This document shows, in pieces, positions 1 through 7,602 of a stretch of 12,446 bases of DNA; within the stretch, counting starts at the first letter, position 1, and each line of letters opens with the position of its first letter. A program made the position numbers and the translations under genes. The notes beneath the pieces are model-generated. The model did not search any database. It was given only the letters and a program-made list of their open reading frames with translations, and had not been told where the DNA came from. Source of the DNA: Altererythrobacter sp. (GTDB lineage: Bacteria > Pseudomonadota > Alphaproteobacteria > Sphingomonadales > Sphingomonadaceae); assembly GCA_024636575.1 (NCBI GenBank), contig JAGXGU010000015.1, positions 1 to 12,446 on the forward strand, in the 5' to 3' direction.

Positions 1-858
1 CGAAGCACCAAGCCCGGCTTCATCGATCATCGTGCGGACGGGGAATTTGCCTGCCATGGCGACCAGTTCCGCAGGGGTCACGGCGTTATACGTCAGGTCG
101 CGATTGCGGCTGACGGCGCGGTCCCAGGAAATCTCCCGGGCGATCCGGTCTTCGAAATCATAGACGGCGCGCGCAGTCATTTCCGGATCGCCGAAGCCGG
201 CTTCCCTGAACAGGAACGTCAGGTAATCGCGGTATTTCTGCTGGATCCCAGCGCCCTTTTCCGTGTCGTCGAGATAATACTGCCGGTCCGGCAGGCCCAG
301 CCCGCCGCTGCCGACATAGGTGACATATTCATCGGGCTGTTTCTGATCGACTGTGACAAAGCCGCCGATCGGGCCGGGCATCCCCGCCTGGCCCCATAAT
401 TTCGCCAGCTTATCAAGCGAATTGGCACCGAAAATCTGGTAAAGATAGGGATTGATCGGGGCCATGCCTGCCGCATCGATCGCCGCTGTATCGACATAGG
501 CCTGATACGCGTCGACAATCCGCCGCTCCGAGGTGCCCGGGGCCGGGTTTTCAGCCACCAGTGCATCGACCAGATCCTTCACATCCGTGGTCGATTTTTC
601 CCGCAGCAAATTGAACGCACCGAAGCGGGAGAATTCCGGCGGCAGCGGGTTCGCTGCGAGCCATTTGGCATTCACATAAGCAAAGAAATCATCCCCCGGG
701 TCCAGCGCCGGATCGAGCGCGGCGGGGTCCACGCCCCAGGTGCCGAAGCTCATCGTTGGTGTGGCGGTTTCTTCGCTGCCGCCATCCTGGGCGAGAGCGG
801 GAGTGGCGAGCGCAAGCGCCATCGCGCTGCCCCCGATGGCGAGGATTGATTTGATCAT
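1..858 (-). CDS. M13 family metallopeptidase (PepO/neprilysin-like), N-terminal part, truncated by window edge
   Basis: Exported zinc endopeptidase of the M13 (neprilysin/PepO) family, expected to cleave oligopeptides in the periplasm. The first 286 residues are visible; family members are usually about 650-700 residues, so the HExxH and ExxxD zinc-binding regions lie outside the window. Residues 1-23 form a clear Sec signal peptide: Lys3, a hydrophobic Ala/Leu core, and an ALA|QD cleavage site. There is no lipobox Cys. Residues 53-66 (DPGDDFFAYVNAKW) are the hallmark opening of the M13 N-terminal domain. It is followed by segments typical of the family, such as an LPDRQYYL-type motif and a V-x-R-T-M stretch near the edge. 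The ATG at 858 has a GGGAG ribosome site with a 9-base spacer. It lies downstream of the ABC exporter on the same strand, but a terminator between them suggests its own promoter. Family assignment is strong; substrate is unknown. Confidence 0.9.
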   Translation of the reverse strand, partial: MIKSILAIGGSAMALALATPALAQDGGSEETATPTMSFGTWGVDPAALDPALDPGDDFFAYVNAKWLAANPLPPEFSRFGAFNLLREKSTTDVKDLVDALVAENPAPGTSERRIVDAYQAYVDTAAIDAAGMAPINPYLYQIFGANSLDKLAKLWGQAGMPGPIGGFVTVDQKQPDEYVTYVGSGGLGLPDRQYYLDDTEKGAGIQQKYRDYLTFLFREAGFGDPEMTARAVYDFEDRIAREISWDRAVSRNRDLTYNAVTPAELVAMAGKFPVRTMIDEAGLGAS

Positions 859-986
859 TGAGTGCGACTCCCAGTCGAGTATGGCCCTGCCGGTGAATTA
901 CCTGCGGGCCTGATGGCAATCGGGTAGTGATAGCCCGATTTCAAAAGGCAAGTTGCCGCTTGTCGGTTTCAATTGCAACTTGATCG
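859..986. promoter_or_regulatory. Intergenic region with two inverted repeats, upstream of the M13 peptidase gene
   Basis: This gap must hold the peptidase promoter, because the upstream gene ends in a terminator. Two perfect inverted repeats are visible. AATCGGG (918-924) pairs with CCCGATT (934-940) across a 9-base loop, and CAAGTTGC (949-956) pairs with GCAACTTG (975-982) across 18 bases. Either could be an operator or an RNA hairpin in the leader. I could not identify a convincing -35/-10 pair. A regulatory function is inferred from position and symmetry only. Confidence 0.35.
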
Positions 987-1009
987 AAAAAAGAAGCCGT
1001 TTCCGGCCT
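987..1009 (-). terminator. Rho-independent terminator of the ABC exporter gene
   Basis: Read on the minus strand, four bases after the exporter's TGA stop, there is a 6-bp stem (AGGCCG / CGGCTT, including one G-U pair). It closes a GAAA tetraloop and is followed, after one C, by six Ts. The compact GC stem, GNRA loop and T-tract make a standard intrinsic terminator. Confidence 0.8.
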
Positions 1010-1012
1010 AGG

Positions 1013-2929
1013 TCAGGCCGGTTCGCCCGCCCCGAATTGCAGCGAAGCGAGGCGCGCATACAGCCCGCCTGCGTTAGCCAGTTGCGCATGGGTGCCCTGT
1101 TCCACGATCTGCCCGCCCTCCAGCACCACGATTCGGTCCGCCTTGCGCACTGTGGCGAGCCGGTGGGCGATAACCAAAGTCGTGCGGTTTTCCATCAGCC
1201 GGTCGAGCGCCTGCTGGACCAATTGCTCGCTTTCCGCATCCAGCGCACTGGTCGCTTCGTCCAGCAGCAGGATCGGCGAATCGCGCAGCAGCGCACGGGC
1301 GATTGCCACGCGCTGTTGCTGGCCGCCCGACAGGCGCGCGCCCCCGTCACCAAGGAATGTGTCCAGCCCGTCCGGTAGATCGCGCAGGAAACCCTCCGCA
1401 TTGGCGGCGCGGGCGGCTTCCCAGATCTGCTCGTCGCTGGCGTCCCATTCGCCGTAACGCAGATTGTCCCGCGCATTGGCGGAAAACAGCACCCCGTCCT
1501 GCGGCACCAGCCCCATGCGGCGGCGGATTGCGGCAGGATCGGCGCTGGTCAGCGGCACCCCGTCGACCCGGATAGAGCCAGCCTGCGGGTCGTAGAACCG
1601 TTCCGCCAATTGGAAGATGGTCGATTTGCCCGCACCCGACGGGCCGACAATCGCGACCGTTTCGCCCGGTTCAACTTCGAGACTGAAATCCTTCAGCGCG
1701 GCCACTTCCAGCCGGGTCGGGTAACGGAAGGTGACATTGCGGAACGACAGGCTGCCGCGCGGCGGCTCCGGCAGGGCCTGCGGCCGTTCGGGCGGGGCGA
1801 TAACCGGCTTCTCGTTGAGCAATTCGTTGAGGCGGCTCGCGGCGCCTGCTCCGCGCAGCAGATCACCGTAAACCTCGGTCAAGGAGCCGAATGCACCCGC
1901 AACCAACCCGCCGGTAATCACGAAAGCGGCAATCGTCCCGCCGCTGATCTCGCCAGTGGAAACCCCGATCGCGCCGCGCCACATGATCAGCGTGATCGAC
2001 CCGAAAATGAACATGATGATGATCGACGTCATCGCCGCGCGCAGCAGAATGCGGCGCTTTGCAGTGGTGAAGATGGCTTCCACCGCTACTTCGAAACGGG
2101 ATTGTTCGCGCGATTCCTGATTGAATGCCTGGACGATTTTCATCGCGCCCAATGTTTCGGATATCATCGCGCCGACATCGGCCACCCGGTCCTGGCTGGA
2201 GCGCGAGATATTGCGAACGCGGCGGCCGAAATACATGATCGGCAGCATGACCAGCGGGATTGCGATCACCAGCCCCACGGTCAATTGCGGGGCGAGCCAG
2301 AACAGATAGGCAGTGCCGCCGATCCCCATCAGGAGATTGCGCAAGGCCACCGATACGGTTGTGCCCACGACCTGTTCGATCAGGCCGGTATCCGAAGTCA
2401 TCCGGCTGGAGATTTCCTTGGGGCTGTTTTCTTCATAAAATGCCGGGGCCAAGCGCAGAAGATTGTTCTGCACCTTCAGCCGGATATCCGCGACAACCCG
2501 CTCCCCCAGCCAGCTGACGAAATAGAACCGCATCGCCGTGCCAAGCGCCAGCACCATGACGATCATCAGCAAATAACGGAACCAGCGCCCGATATCATCG
2601 GGATTGCCGCCCCCGCCAAAGCCATTGTCGATAATCAGCTTGAAACCGGCCGGAATCGCCAGCGTGGCGCTGGCGGTAATCAGCAGCGCAATGAAGGCCA
2701 GCACTACCTTGCCGGGATATCTGGCCAGTTCGGCCCAGATCATCTTCAGCGGGCCGAGGCTGCGAGCAGGCTTTGGCATTTCTTTCGATCTTGATGCACC
2801 GTCCTCCGCGGTAGTATTCTCCGCAGTCTCAGGCTGTGCCGCACCGTGATCGATCACATGTGCATTCGCAGCACCCAGGTCACCCTTGGCATTGGGGGCA
2901 TTGGAGGTATTGGCAGTTTGAACGTCCAT
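1013..2929 (-). CDS. MsbA-like ABC exporter, fused permease and ATPase half-transporter
   Basis: Half-size ABC exporter with membrane domain and ATPase in one chain, expected to work as a homodimer in the inner membrane. It resembles the MsbA-related exporters of alphaproteobacteria; the cargo (lipid, drug or peptide) cannot be told. Numbering from the ATG at 2929, about 75 polar, disordered residues come first. A six-helix membrane domain spans roughly 75-355. The ATPase domain holds Walker A GPSGAGKS (429-436), Q-loop Gln477, signature LSGGQ (533-537), Walker B ILLLDE (553-558) and switch His589. All catalytic residues are intact. Three starts are possible: GTG at 2965 (650 aa), ATG at 2929 (638 aa, chosen) and ATG at 2779 (588 aa, closest to usual family length, with a GAAAG just upstream). 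None has a strong ribosome site, so the start is uncertain. It is divergent from phaZ and followed by a terminator. Confidence 0.92.
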   Translation of the reverse strand: MDVQTANTSNAPNAKGDLGAANAHVIDHGAAQPETAENTTAEDGASRSKEMPKPARSLGPLKMIWAELARYPGKVVLAFIALLITASATLAIPAGFKLIIDNGFGGGGNPDDIGRWFRYLLMIVMVLALGTAMRFYFVSWLGERVVADIRLKVQNNLLRLAPAFYEENSPKEISSRMTSDTGLIEQVVGTTVSVALRNLLMGIGGTAYLFWLAPQLTVGLVIAIPLVMLPIMYFGRRVRNISRSSQDRVADVGAMISETLGAMKIVQAFNQESREQSRFEVAVEAIFTTAKRRILLRAAMTSIIIMFIFGSITLIMWRGAIGVSTGEISGGTIAAFVITGGLVAGAFGSLTEVYGDLLRGAGAASRLNELLNEKPVIAPPERPQALPEPPRGSLSFRNVTFRYPTRLEVAALKDFSLEVEPGETVAIVGPSGAGKSTIFQLAERFYDPQAGSIRVDGVPLTSADPAAIRRRMGLVPQDGVLFSANARDNLRYGEWDASDEQIWEAARAANAEGFLRDLPDGLDTFLGDGGARLSGGQQQRVAIARALLRDSPILLLDEATSALDAESEQLVQQALDRLMENRTTLVIAHRLATVRKADRIVVLEGGQIVEQGTHAQLANAGGLYARLASLQFGAGEPA

Positions 2930-2965
2930 CCCATGCAGGTAGCGATGCGGACGGGCAAAATCCAC

Positions 2966-3096
2966 TGCGCGGGCTGCATTTATCCATATCGACTCTCATC
3001 CCCGTATCATCCCCGATTGATTATTTGCGTGCCATCACAATCTGGGCCATGGTGCAGTGCAATAATGAACCCAACCCGGGTCGCAGGGGACAGAAT
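2966..3096. promoter_or_regulatory. Divergent promoter region between the ABC exporter and phaZ
   Basis: Once the phaZ start is placed at 3097, this 131-base stretch is noncoding and must carry both divergent promoters. A tandem TGCA-g-TGCA lies at 3053-3061, directly before AATAAT (3061-3066), a possible -10 for phaZ. PhaR, the known regulator of PHA genes in alphaproteobacteria, binds TGC/GCA-rich sites, so this could be an operator. That link is an inference from a short motif. I see no strong -35 on either strand. Confidence 0.3.
3085..3090 (+). promoter_or_regulatory. Ribosome binding site deciding the TTG start of phaZ
   Basis: AGGGGA lies six bases before TTG at 3097. It is the only strong Shine-Dalgarno-like sequence near the start of this gene. 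The resulting N-terminus, MLYHAHEMQRAW, is where intracellular PHA depolymerases normally begin. Confidence 0.7.
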
Positions 3097-4359
3097 TTGC
3101 TCTATCACGCACATGAAATGCAGCGCGCCTGGCTGAGCAGTGCCAGCGCCTGGGCCGCCATCGGGTCCGAAATGCTCGGCAACCCGTTGATGCCCATGGG
3201 CTATCTCGGCCTTGGACCGGCAGCGTCTTCTGCTCTCGAAGTGTTCGCCCATGCGGCCGCACCGCGCGGCAAGCCAGCCTTCGGCATCGAACACGTCGCC
3301 GTGGACGGCGCCGATTTCCCGGTTGCGGAAACCGTGGTCATGACCAAACCGTTTGGCGACCTGCTGAAATTCCGGCGCGAGGGCTTGCCTGCCGACGCGC
3401 CCAAATTGCTGATCGTCGCCCCGATGAGCGGCCATTATGCCACTCTGCTGCGCGGCACGGTCGAACGGATGGTGGAAAGCTGCGAAGTTTACATCACCGA
3501 CTGGGCCGATGCGCGCACGGTGCCGGTCCGGGAAGGTCGCTTCGATCTCGATGATTATATCGATTATCTGATTGAATTCATGGATTTCATCGGCCCCGGC
3601 ACGCATATGATGGCGGTTTGCCAGCCGTCGGTGCCGGCGCTGGCCGCAACCGCATTGATGAATGCAGACAGACATCCCGCCAGCCCGGTCACACTGACCA
3701 TGATGGGCGGCCCGATCGATACCCGCAAATCACCGACAACGGTGAACGATCTGGCGATGGAGCGGCCCCTCAGCTGGTTTGAACATACCGTGATTGCCAA
3801 GGTGCCGTTCAGCTATGCCGGTGCGGGCCGCAAGGTCTATCCCGGTTTCCTGCAGCTCGCCAGTTTCATGAGCATGAATCTGGGCAGCCATATGATGAGC
3901 CATTTCGAGATGTTCAAACATCTCAATGCCGGCGATGATGCCGATGCACAGGCAAGCGCGCAGGCGACCAAGGATTTCTACGAGGAATACCGGTCCGTTT
4001 GCGACATGACTGCGGAATTTTACCTGCAGACGGTGGAAGAAGTGTTCCAGAAACACTCGATCCCGAACGGCACCTTCGAACATCGCGGCAAAGTGGTGGA
4101 TCTGGGCACCATCAACCGCACCGCCATCCTGTGCGTCGAAGGCGAGCGGGACGATATTTCGGGCATCGGCCAGACCAAGGCAGCGCTCGATCTAACGACC
4201 GGTCTGGCTGCGTCGAAAAAGCAATATTACCTCGCCGAAGGGGCCGGACATTACGGTATTTTCAACGGCAGCCGCTGGCGCGACAAGATCGCCCCTGTGG
4301 TCGAGGAATTTTTCGCCAGGCACACCGCGAAGAAAACCAGCCTGAAGGCGGTGGCGTAA
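3097..4359 (+). CDS. phaZ: Intracellular polyhydroxyalkanoate depolymerase PhaZ
   Basis: Cytoplasmic alpha/beta-hydrolase that breaks down stored polyhydroxyalkanoate granules into hydroxyacyl monomers or oligomers. The 420-residue product matches the usual 400-430 of the family. The catalytic triad fits the known Cys-type intracellular depolymerases: Cys175 in AVCQPSVP (in place of the lipase-box Ser), Asp352 in EGERDDISGIGQT, and His385 in GAGHYGIFNG. The C-terminal half is the PHB-depolymerase C-terminal domain. The reading frame is open upstream to 2836, but that part (rich in His, Trp and Arg) looks non-coding and overlaps the divergent exporter. The TTG at 3097 has an AGGGGA ribosome site and gives the family N-terminus, so it is preferred over the in-frame ATG at 3118. 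It converges on a thiolase and MaoC hydratase, consistent with a role in acyl-CoA turnover. Confidence 0.93.
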   Translation: MLYHAHEMQRAWLSSASAWAAIGSEMLGNPLMPMGYLGLGPAASSALEVFAHAAAPRGKPAFGIEHVAVDGADFPVAETVVMTKPFGDLLKFRREGLPADAPKLLIVAPMSGHYATLLRGTVERMVESCEVYITDWADARTVPVREGRFDLDDYIDYLIEFMDFIGPGTHMMAVCQPSVPALAATALMNADRHPASPVTLTMMGGPIDTRKSPTTVNDLAMERPLSWFEHTVIAKVPFSYAGAGRKVYPGFLQLASFMSMNLGSHMMSHFEMFKHLNAGDDADAQASAQATKDFYEEYRSVCDMTAEFYLQTVEEVFQKHSIPNGTFEHRGKVVDLGTINRTAILCVEGERDDISGIGQTKAALDLTTGLAASKKQYYLAEGAGHYGIFNGSRWRDKIAPVVEEFFARHTAKKTSLKAVA

Positions 4360-4397
4360 AGCCGCCAGGGGCTGATTCTCAGGTTTCTGCCGAACCT

Positions 4398-4428
4398 GTC
4401 CTCCCCAGACCAAAAGCCCGGGGAGGAC
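4398..4428. terminator. GC-rich hairpin between convergent phaZ and thiolase genes, probable bidirectional terminator
   Basis: A perfect 9-bp stem, GTCCTCCCC (4398-4406) with GGGGAGGAC (4420-4428), closes a 13-base loop. It lies 38 bases after the phaZ stop and 7 bases after the thiolase stop on the other strand. No T-tract follows on either strand, so it may act as a pause or 3'-end stabiliser rather than as a classical intrinsic terminator. Position between convergent genes is the main support. Confidence 0.55.
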
Positions 4429-4435
4429 CAGCAGA

Positions 4436-5614
4436 TCAGAAGATTTCGAACAGTCCGGCCGCGCCCATGCCGCCGCCGACACACATGGTGACGACTGCAT
4501 ATTTCGCGCCCCGGCGCTTGCCTTCGATCAGGGCGTGTCCGGTGCAGCGCGCGCCGGTCATCCCGTAAGGGTGGCCGATCGAGATCGAGCCGCCGTTGAC
4601 GTTGAGCAGGCTGTTGTCGATCCCCAGCTTGTCGCGGCAATAGATCACCTGCACGGCGAAAGCTTCGTTCAGTTCCCACAGGCCGATGTCGCCGATCTTC
4701 AGGTCGAAGCGTTCGAGCAGCTTGGGAATGGCGAACACCGGACCGATGCCCATTTCGTCCGGCTCCGTCCCGGCGACGGCCATGCCGACATAGCGGCCGA
4801 GCGGGGTCAGGCCGCGCTTTTCGGCGGTCTTGGCTTCCATTACCACACAGGCGCTGGAACCATCGGACAATTGCGAAGCGTTGCCCGCAGTAATCGTCAT
4901 GTCCGGTCCCATCACCGGCTTGAGGCTGGACAGCCCCTCCAGCGTGGTTTCAGGCCGGTTGCCTTCGTCCTTGGCGATGGTCACCTCGACGTCGCTGATC
5001 TCGCCGCTGTCCTTGTCCTTCACCTTGTGGGTGGTGGTGACGGGCACGATTTCATCATCGAACTTGCCCGCGGCCTGCGCCGCAGCGGTGCGCATCTGCG
5101 ATTCCAGCGCATATTCGTCCATCGCCTCGCGGGTGATGCCGTAGCGCGCGGCCACGGTTTCGGCGGTTTGCAGCATCGGCATATAGACCGCGCCGTGCAT
5201 CGCCATCAGTTCGCGGTCGGGCGCGACGCGCATTTCCGGGGTCTGCACCAGGCTGATCGATTCCTGACCGCCAGCCGCGACAATATCCATCCGGTCGATG
5301 ATCACCTGCTTGGCAGCTGTCGCGATCGACATCAGGCCGGAAGAACACTGACGGTCCATCGTCATGCCTGAAACGGTGACCGGCAGTCCGGCGCGCAGGG
5401 CCACCTGGCGGCCGAGATTGCCCGCCTGCGTGCCCTGCTGCAGCGCGGAACCCCAGATCACGTCGTCAACTTCGGCGCCTTCGATCCCGGCACGTTCCAG
5501 CGCGGGCTTCAGGGAATATGCACCGAGGGTTGCCCCGGCAGTGGAATTGAAGCCGCCTTTATAGGCGCGGCCAATGGCCGTCCGGGCGGTCGATACGATG
5601 ACTGCATCACGCAT
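4436..5614 (-). CDS. Thiolase, acetyl-CoA C-acyltransferase family
   Basis: Thiolase catalysing CoA-dependent cleavage of 3-ketoacyl-CoA or the reverse condensation of acyl-CoAs, in the cytoplasm. At 392 residues it has the normal family length. All active-site elements are present: nucleophile Cys90 in DRQCSSG, NEAFA at 316-320, His348 in the GHP motif, and Cys378 in the C-terminal CxGxG motif (MCVGGGMG). The sequence looks more like a general acetyl-CoA acyltransferase (FadA-type) than a dedicated biosynthetic PhaA, but that cannot be settled by eye, so no symbol is given. The ATG at 5614 has an AAGGAA ribosome site 7 bases upstream. It lies 63 bases downstream of the MaoC gene on the same strand, probably in one operon. 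No FadB/FadJ partner is in the window. Confidence 0.95.
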   Translation of the reverse strand: MRDAVIVSTARTAIGRAYKGGFNSTAGATLGAYSLKPALERAGIEGAEVDDVIWGSALQQGTQAGNLGRQVALRAGLPVTVSGMTMDRQCSSGLMSIATAAKQVIIDRMDIVAAGGQESISLVQTPEMRVAPDRELMAMHGAVYMPMLQTAETVAARYGITREAMDEYALESQMRTAAAQAAGKFDDEIVPVTTTHKVKDKDSGEISDVEVTIAKDEGNRPETTLEGLSSLKPVMGPDMTITAGNASQLSDGSSACVVMEAKTAEKRGLTPLGRYVGMAVAGTEPDEMGIGPVFAIPKLLERFDLKIGDIGLWELNEAFAVQVIYCRDKLGIDNSLLNVNGGSISIGHPYGMTGARCTGHALIEGKRRGAKYAVVTMCVGGGMGAAGLFEIF

Positions 5615-5677
5615 GATAATTTCCTTGGATTAAAACGGTTTGGTTGGTCTGGAGATCCCTGGGGAGGAGATCATATC

Positions 5678-6127
5678 TCAGACAAAATACATCGTGATCC
5701 ATTCGCATATCAACGCGGGCTTTTCCTCGCCTTCGATCTCGATGGTGATTTCTACTGCCTGCTGCCATTGGCCGGGGCGCTTTTCCGCCATTTCGGTCAG
5801 TTTCCAATGGCCGCGAATGCGCTTGCCGGAACGGACTGGCGCGATGAAGCGGGTTTTGTTGCCGCCGTAGTTCACCGCCATCTTGATGTCGTCGACCTTG
5901 GGCAGATCGGAATTGGCGCTGAGATAGGGGATCATGGACAGGGTCAGGAAGCCATGGGCAATGGTACCGCCGAACGGGGTCATCTTGGCCATTTCTTCGT
6001 TCACATGGATGAACTGGTGATCACCGGTCGCCTCGGCAAACTGGTTGATCCGTTCCTGGCTCATTTCGGCCCATTCACTGGTACCTATGTTTTCACCAAT
6101 CTTTGCTGCAATATCCTGCGGGCTCAT
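5678..6127 (-). CDS. MaoC-like hot-dog hydratase, similar to mycobacterial HtdZ (Rv0130)
   Basis: Single hot-dog-fold dehydratase/hydratase that adds water to, or removes it from, acyl thioesters, typically (R)-3-hydroxyacyl-CoA and trans-2-enoyl-CoA. The product has 149 residues, the normal size for a one-domain MaoC protein. The catalytic Asp36 and His41 sit in ATGDHQFIHVN, followed by TIAHGFLTLSMIP, the typical hydratase signature. From memory, the layout (GDHQxIHV, TIAHGFxTL, NYGxNKxRF) closely resembles M. tuberculosis Rv0130/HtdZ. The ATG at 6127 has a very good GAGGAGAGG ribosome site. It precedes the thiolase by 63 bases. A role in converting enoyl-CoA to (R)-3-hydroxyacyl-CoA, linking beta-oxidation with PHA, is plausible next to phaZ but is inferred from context. 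Confidence 0.9.
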   Translation of the reverse strand: MSPQDIAAKIGENIGTSEWAEMSQERINQFAEATGDHQFIHVNEEMAKMTPFGGTIAHGFLTLSMIPYLSANSDLPKVDDIKMAVNYGGNKTRFIAPVRSGKRIRGHWKLTEMAEKRPGQWQQAVEITIEIEGEEKPALICEWITMYFV

Positions 6128-6156
6128 ACGCCTCTCCTCTGGTCGCTATTACGATG

Positions 6157-6182
6157 GGAATGACGGCTTCATGGCCGATTCC
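6157..6182 (-). terminator. Imperfect hairpin after the O-glycosylation ligase gene
   Basis: On the minus strand, six bases after the ligase stop codon, GGAAT-CGGC pairs with GCCG-(2-base bulge)-ATTCC around a 6-base loop, nine pairs in all. There is no T-tract. It may weaken transcription from the ligase into the MaoC/thiolase pair rather than stop it. It is weak evidence for an operon boundary. Confidence 0.3.
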
Positions 6183-6187
6183 GCCGC

Positions 6188-7597
6188 TTAGCGCAACGCG
6201 GGAGAGCCTGCCGTTACGGCATCCGGGGACGCCGCAACGGAAGGGGCGGGGGAGGCAGCGGCCAGCCCGTTCATATGCCGCCGTCCGAGGGGCGAATCAT
6301 GCAGCCTGCAATAGGTCCACAGCGCGCATTGCAAGCCGATCAGCATCAGGATGAACGGCTGGTAGGCAATGCCCTGGAACAAAGATCCGACCAGATAGAT
6401 GATCTGCCCGAATTGCAACGCAGTGGCGAGCGGTGCCTGCCATTGTTCGTGCGCCGCACTGCGCCCGCGCCAGCGCCGCCGCAGCCGCTCCATCTGCCAC
6501 ACACCCAAAATTTGGAGCCACAGCCACAGGGTCAGACCCGGCCAGCCCTGTTCACCCAGCATTTCGAAGATCGCCGAATGATAGGCACGCGCCTCGTCCG
6601 TCACTTCGCGATATTCCACCGCAACAGAGTTTCCGATCTTTTCGGTGACAGGAATATCATAGGTGAAACTATTACCGCGATAGGCGTCGAATCCGCCGCC
6701 CATCGGGTTTTCCGACACGTAATCCAGCGTCCATTTCCATACCGCCACCCTGGTCGATGCCGATTCGTCGCCCGACGGGCTGTTGATGGTGGACATCCTC
6801 TCGTAATAGCTTTGCGGCAGGAACGGCAGGGCCACCAGAACCATCGCCGCACCGGCCGCGATAAAGGCCATCCGCCGCTTCACATCGCGCAGCATCAACA
6901 GACCCAGAACCGCAATGCACAGCAGGCCCGTGCGCGCCTCTGTTCCAACCGGGATCAGCAGGCAGGCAAAGATCAGCGGGAATGCGAACAGCTTGACCCG
7001 CCAATCGGGCACGAACACCGTTCCGTGGCGGGTAAACCACGCGATCAGCGGAATGATCGCCACCGCCACTGTCGCCAAAGTCGAACTTTCATACAGCCCG
7101 CTATTGTCGTTGACGAAGAAATACAGGCTTTCATATCCGCCGCCGCCCAGCGCGGTTTTTAGCCCTGCACTGATGATGATGGCCGATACCGTCAGCACCA
7201 TGATCAGCGCGGCCCCTTCGATCCGCAGCCGCGTGGTCAGGGTCAGCGGGAAAAATATCGCGAACACCAGCGCTTTCCATACCCATTCCCATTTGCTGGC
7301 AGCCTCCAGCGGAAAATCGGCCATGCTGGTGGTGATCCCGCAATAGACCAGCAGGCACAGCATCAGGAACTGGCGGAAAGTGAACCGGGTGCCCCGCTTG
7401 GGATCGGCGAGCAGCCATCCGGCAAAGGCCGCGCAAAAGGCGATCAGCGAAATCGGCAGGGCCGGGGTCAGCGCCCAGCCGATTTTCTGCGGCGAGAGGA
7501 TGTCAATATAGAGATAGGCCAGCACCCACAGGAACGGCCGCCGGACACCGGCCGCAAGGAAGGCCAGCACGAAGGTAAAAAGGGCAAGGTCCAGCAC
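6188..7597 (-). CDS. Putative O-glycosylation ligase, exosortase A system-associated (Wzy/WaaL-like)
   Basis: Polytopic inner-membrane protein of the O-antigen ligase/polymerase superfamily, expected to transfer or polymerise lipid-linked sugar chains on the periplasmic face. At 469 residues with about ten or more hydrophobic segments it matches ligases found beside exosortase A (EpsH/XrtA) genes. The N-terminal half is the DUF5935-like part (VRRPFLWVLAYLYIDILSPQ). The C-terminal half carries O-antigen-ligase marks: EARTGLL (220-226), STRVAVWKWTLDYVSENPMGGGFDAY (281-306, split here by residues), and AYHSAIFEMLGEQGWPG with His340. A Pro/Ala/Ser-rich tail follows from about 446. The GTG at 7597 lies five bases after the stop of a small membrane protein gene, with an AAGG ribosome site inside that gene's end, implying translational coupling. 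Divergent from the matching glycosyltransferase. Family assignment is good; acceptor and glycan are unknown. Confidence 0.88.
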   Translation of the reverse strand: MLDLALFTFVLAFLAAGVRRPFLWVLAYLYIDILSPQKIGWALTPALPISLIAFCAAFAGWLLADPKRGTRFTFRQFLMLCLLVYCGITTSMADFPLEAASKWEWVWKALVFAIFFPLTLTTRLRIEGAALIMVLTVSAIIISAGLKTALGGGGYESLYFFVNDNSGLYESSTLATVAVAIIPLIAWFTRHGTVFVPDWRVKLFAFPLIFACLLIPVGTEARTGLLCIAVLGLLMLRDVKRRMAFIAAGAAMVLVALPFLPQSYYERMSTINSPSGDESASTRVAVWKWTLDYVSENPMGGGFDAYRGNSFTYDIPVTEKIGNSVAVEYREVTDEARAYHSAIFEMLGEQGWPGLTLWLWLQILGVWQMERLRRRWRGRSAAHEQWQAPLATALQFGQIIYLVGSLFQGIAYQPFILMLIGLQCALWTYCRLHDSPLGRRHMNGLAAASPAPSVAASPDAVTAGSPALR

Positions 7598-7602
7598 AGC
7601 GG

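Noticed and set aside
1610..2794. 394-residue reading frame on the plus strand
   Set aside because: It is fully antisense to the ABC exporter, whose domains are all intact. The translation is rich in Arg, His, Gln and Asp with no domain, typical of a shadow frame in GC-rich DNA.
2836..3096. Upstream extension of the phaZ reading frame
   Set aside because: The translation is His/Trp/Arg-rich and unlike PhaZ, overlaps the divergent exporter gene, and lacks a ribosome site. The TTG at 3097 has both a good ribosome site and the family N-terminus.
4535..5371. 278-residue reading frame on the plus strand
   Set aside because: Antisense to the thiolase gene with no recognisable domain; low-complexity His/Arg/Gly composition.
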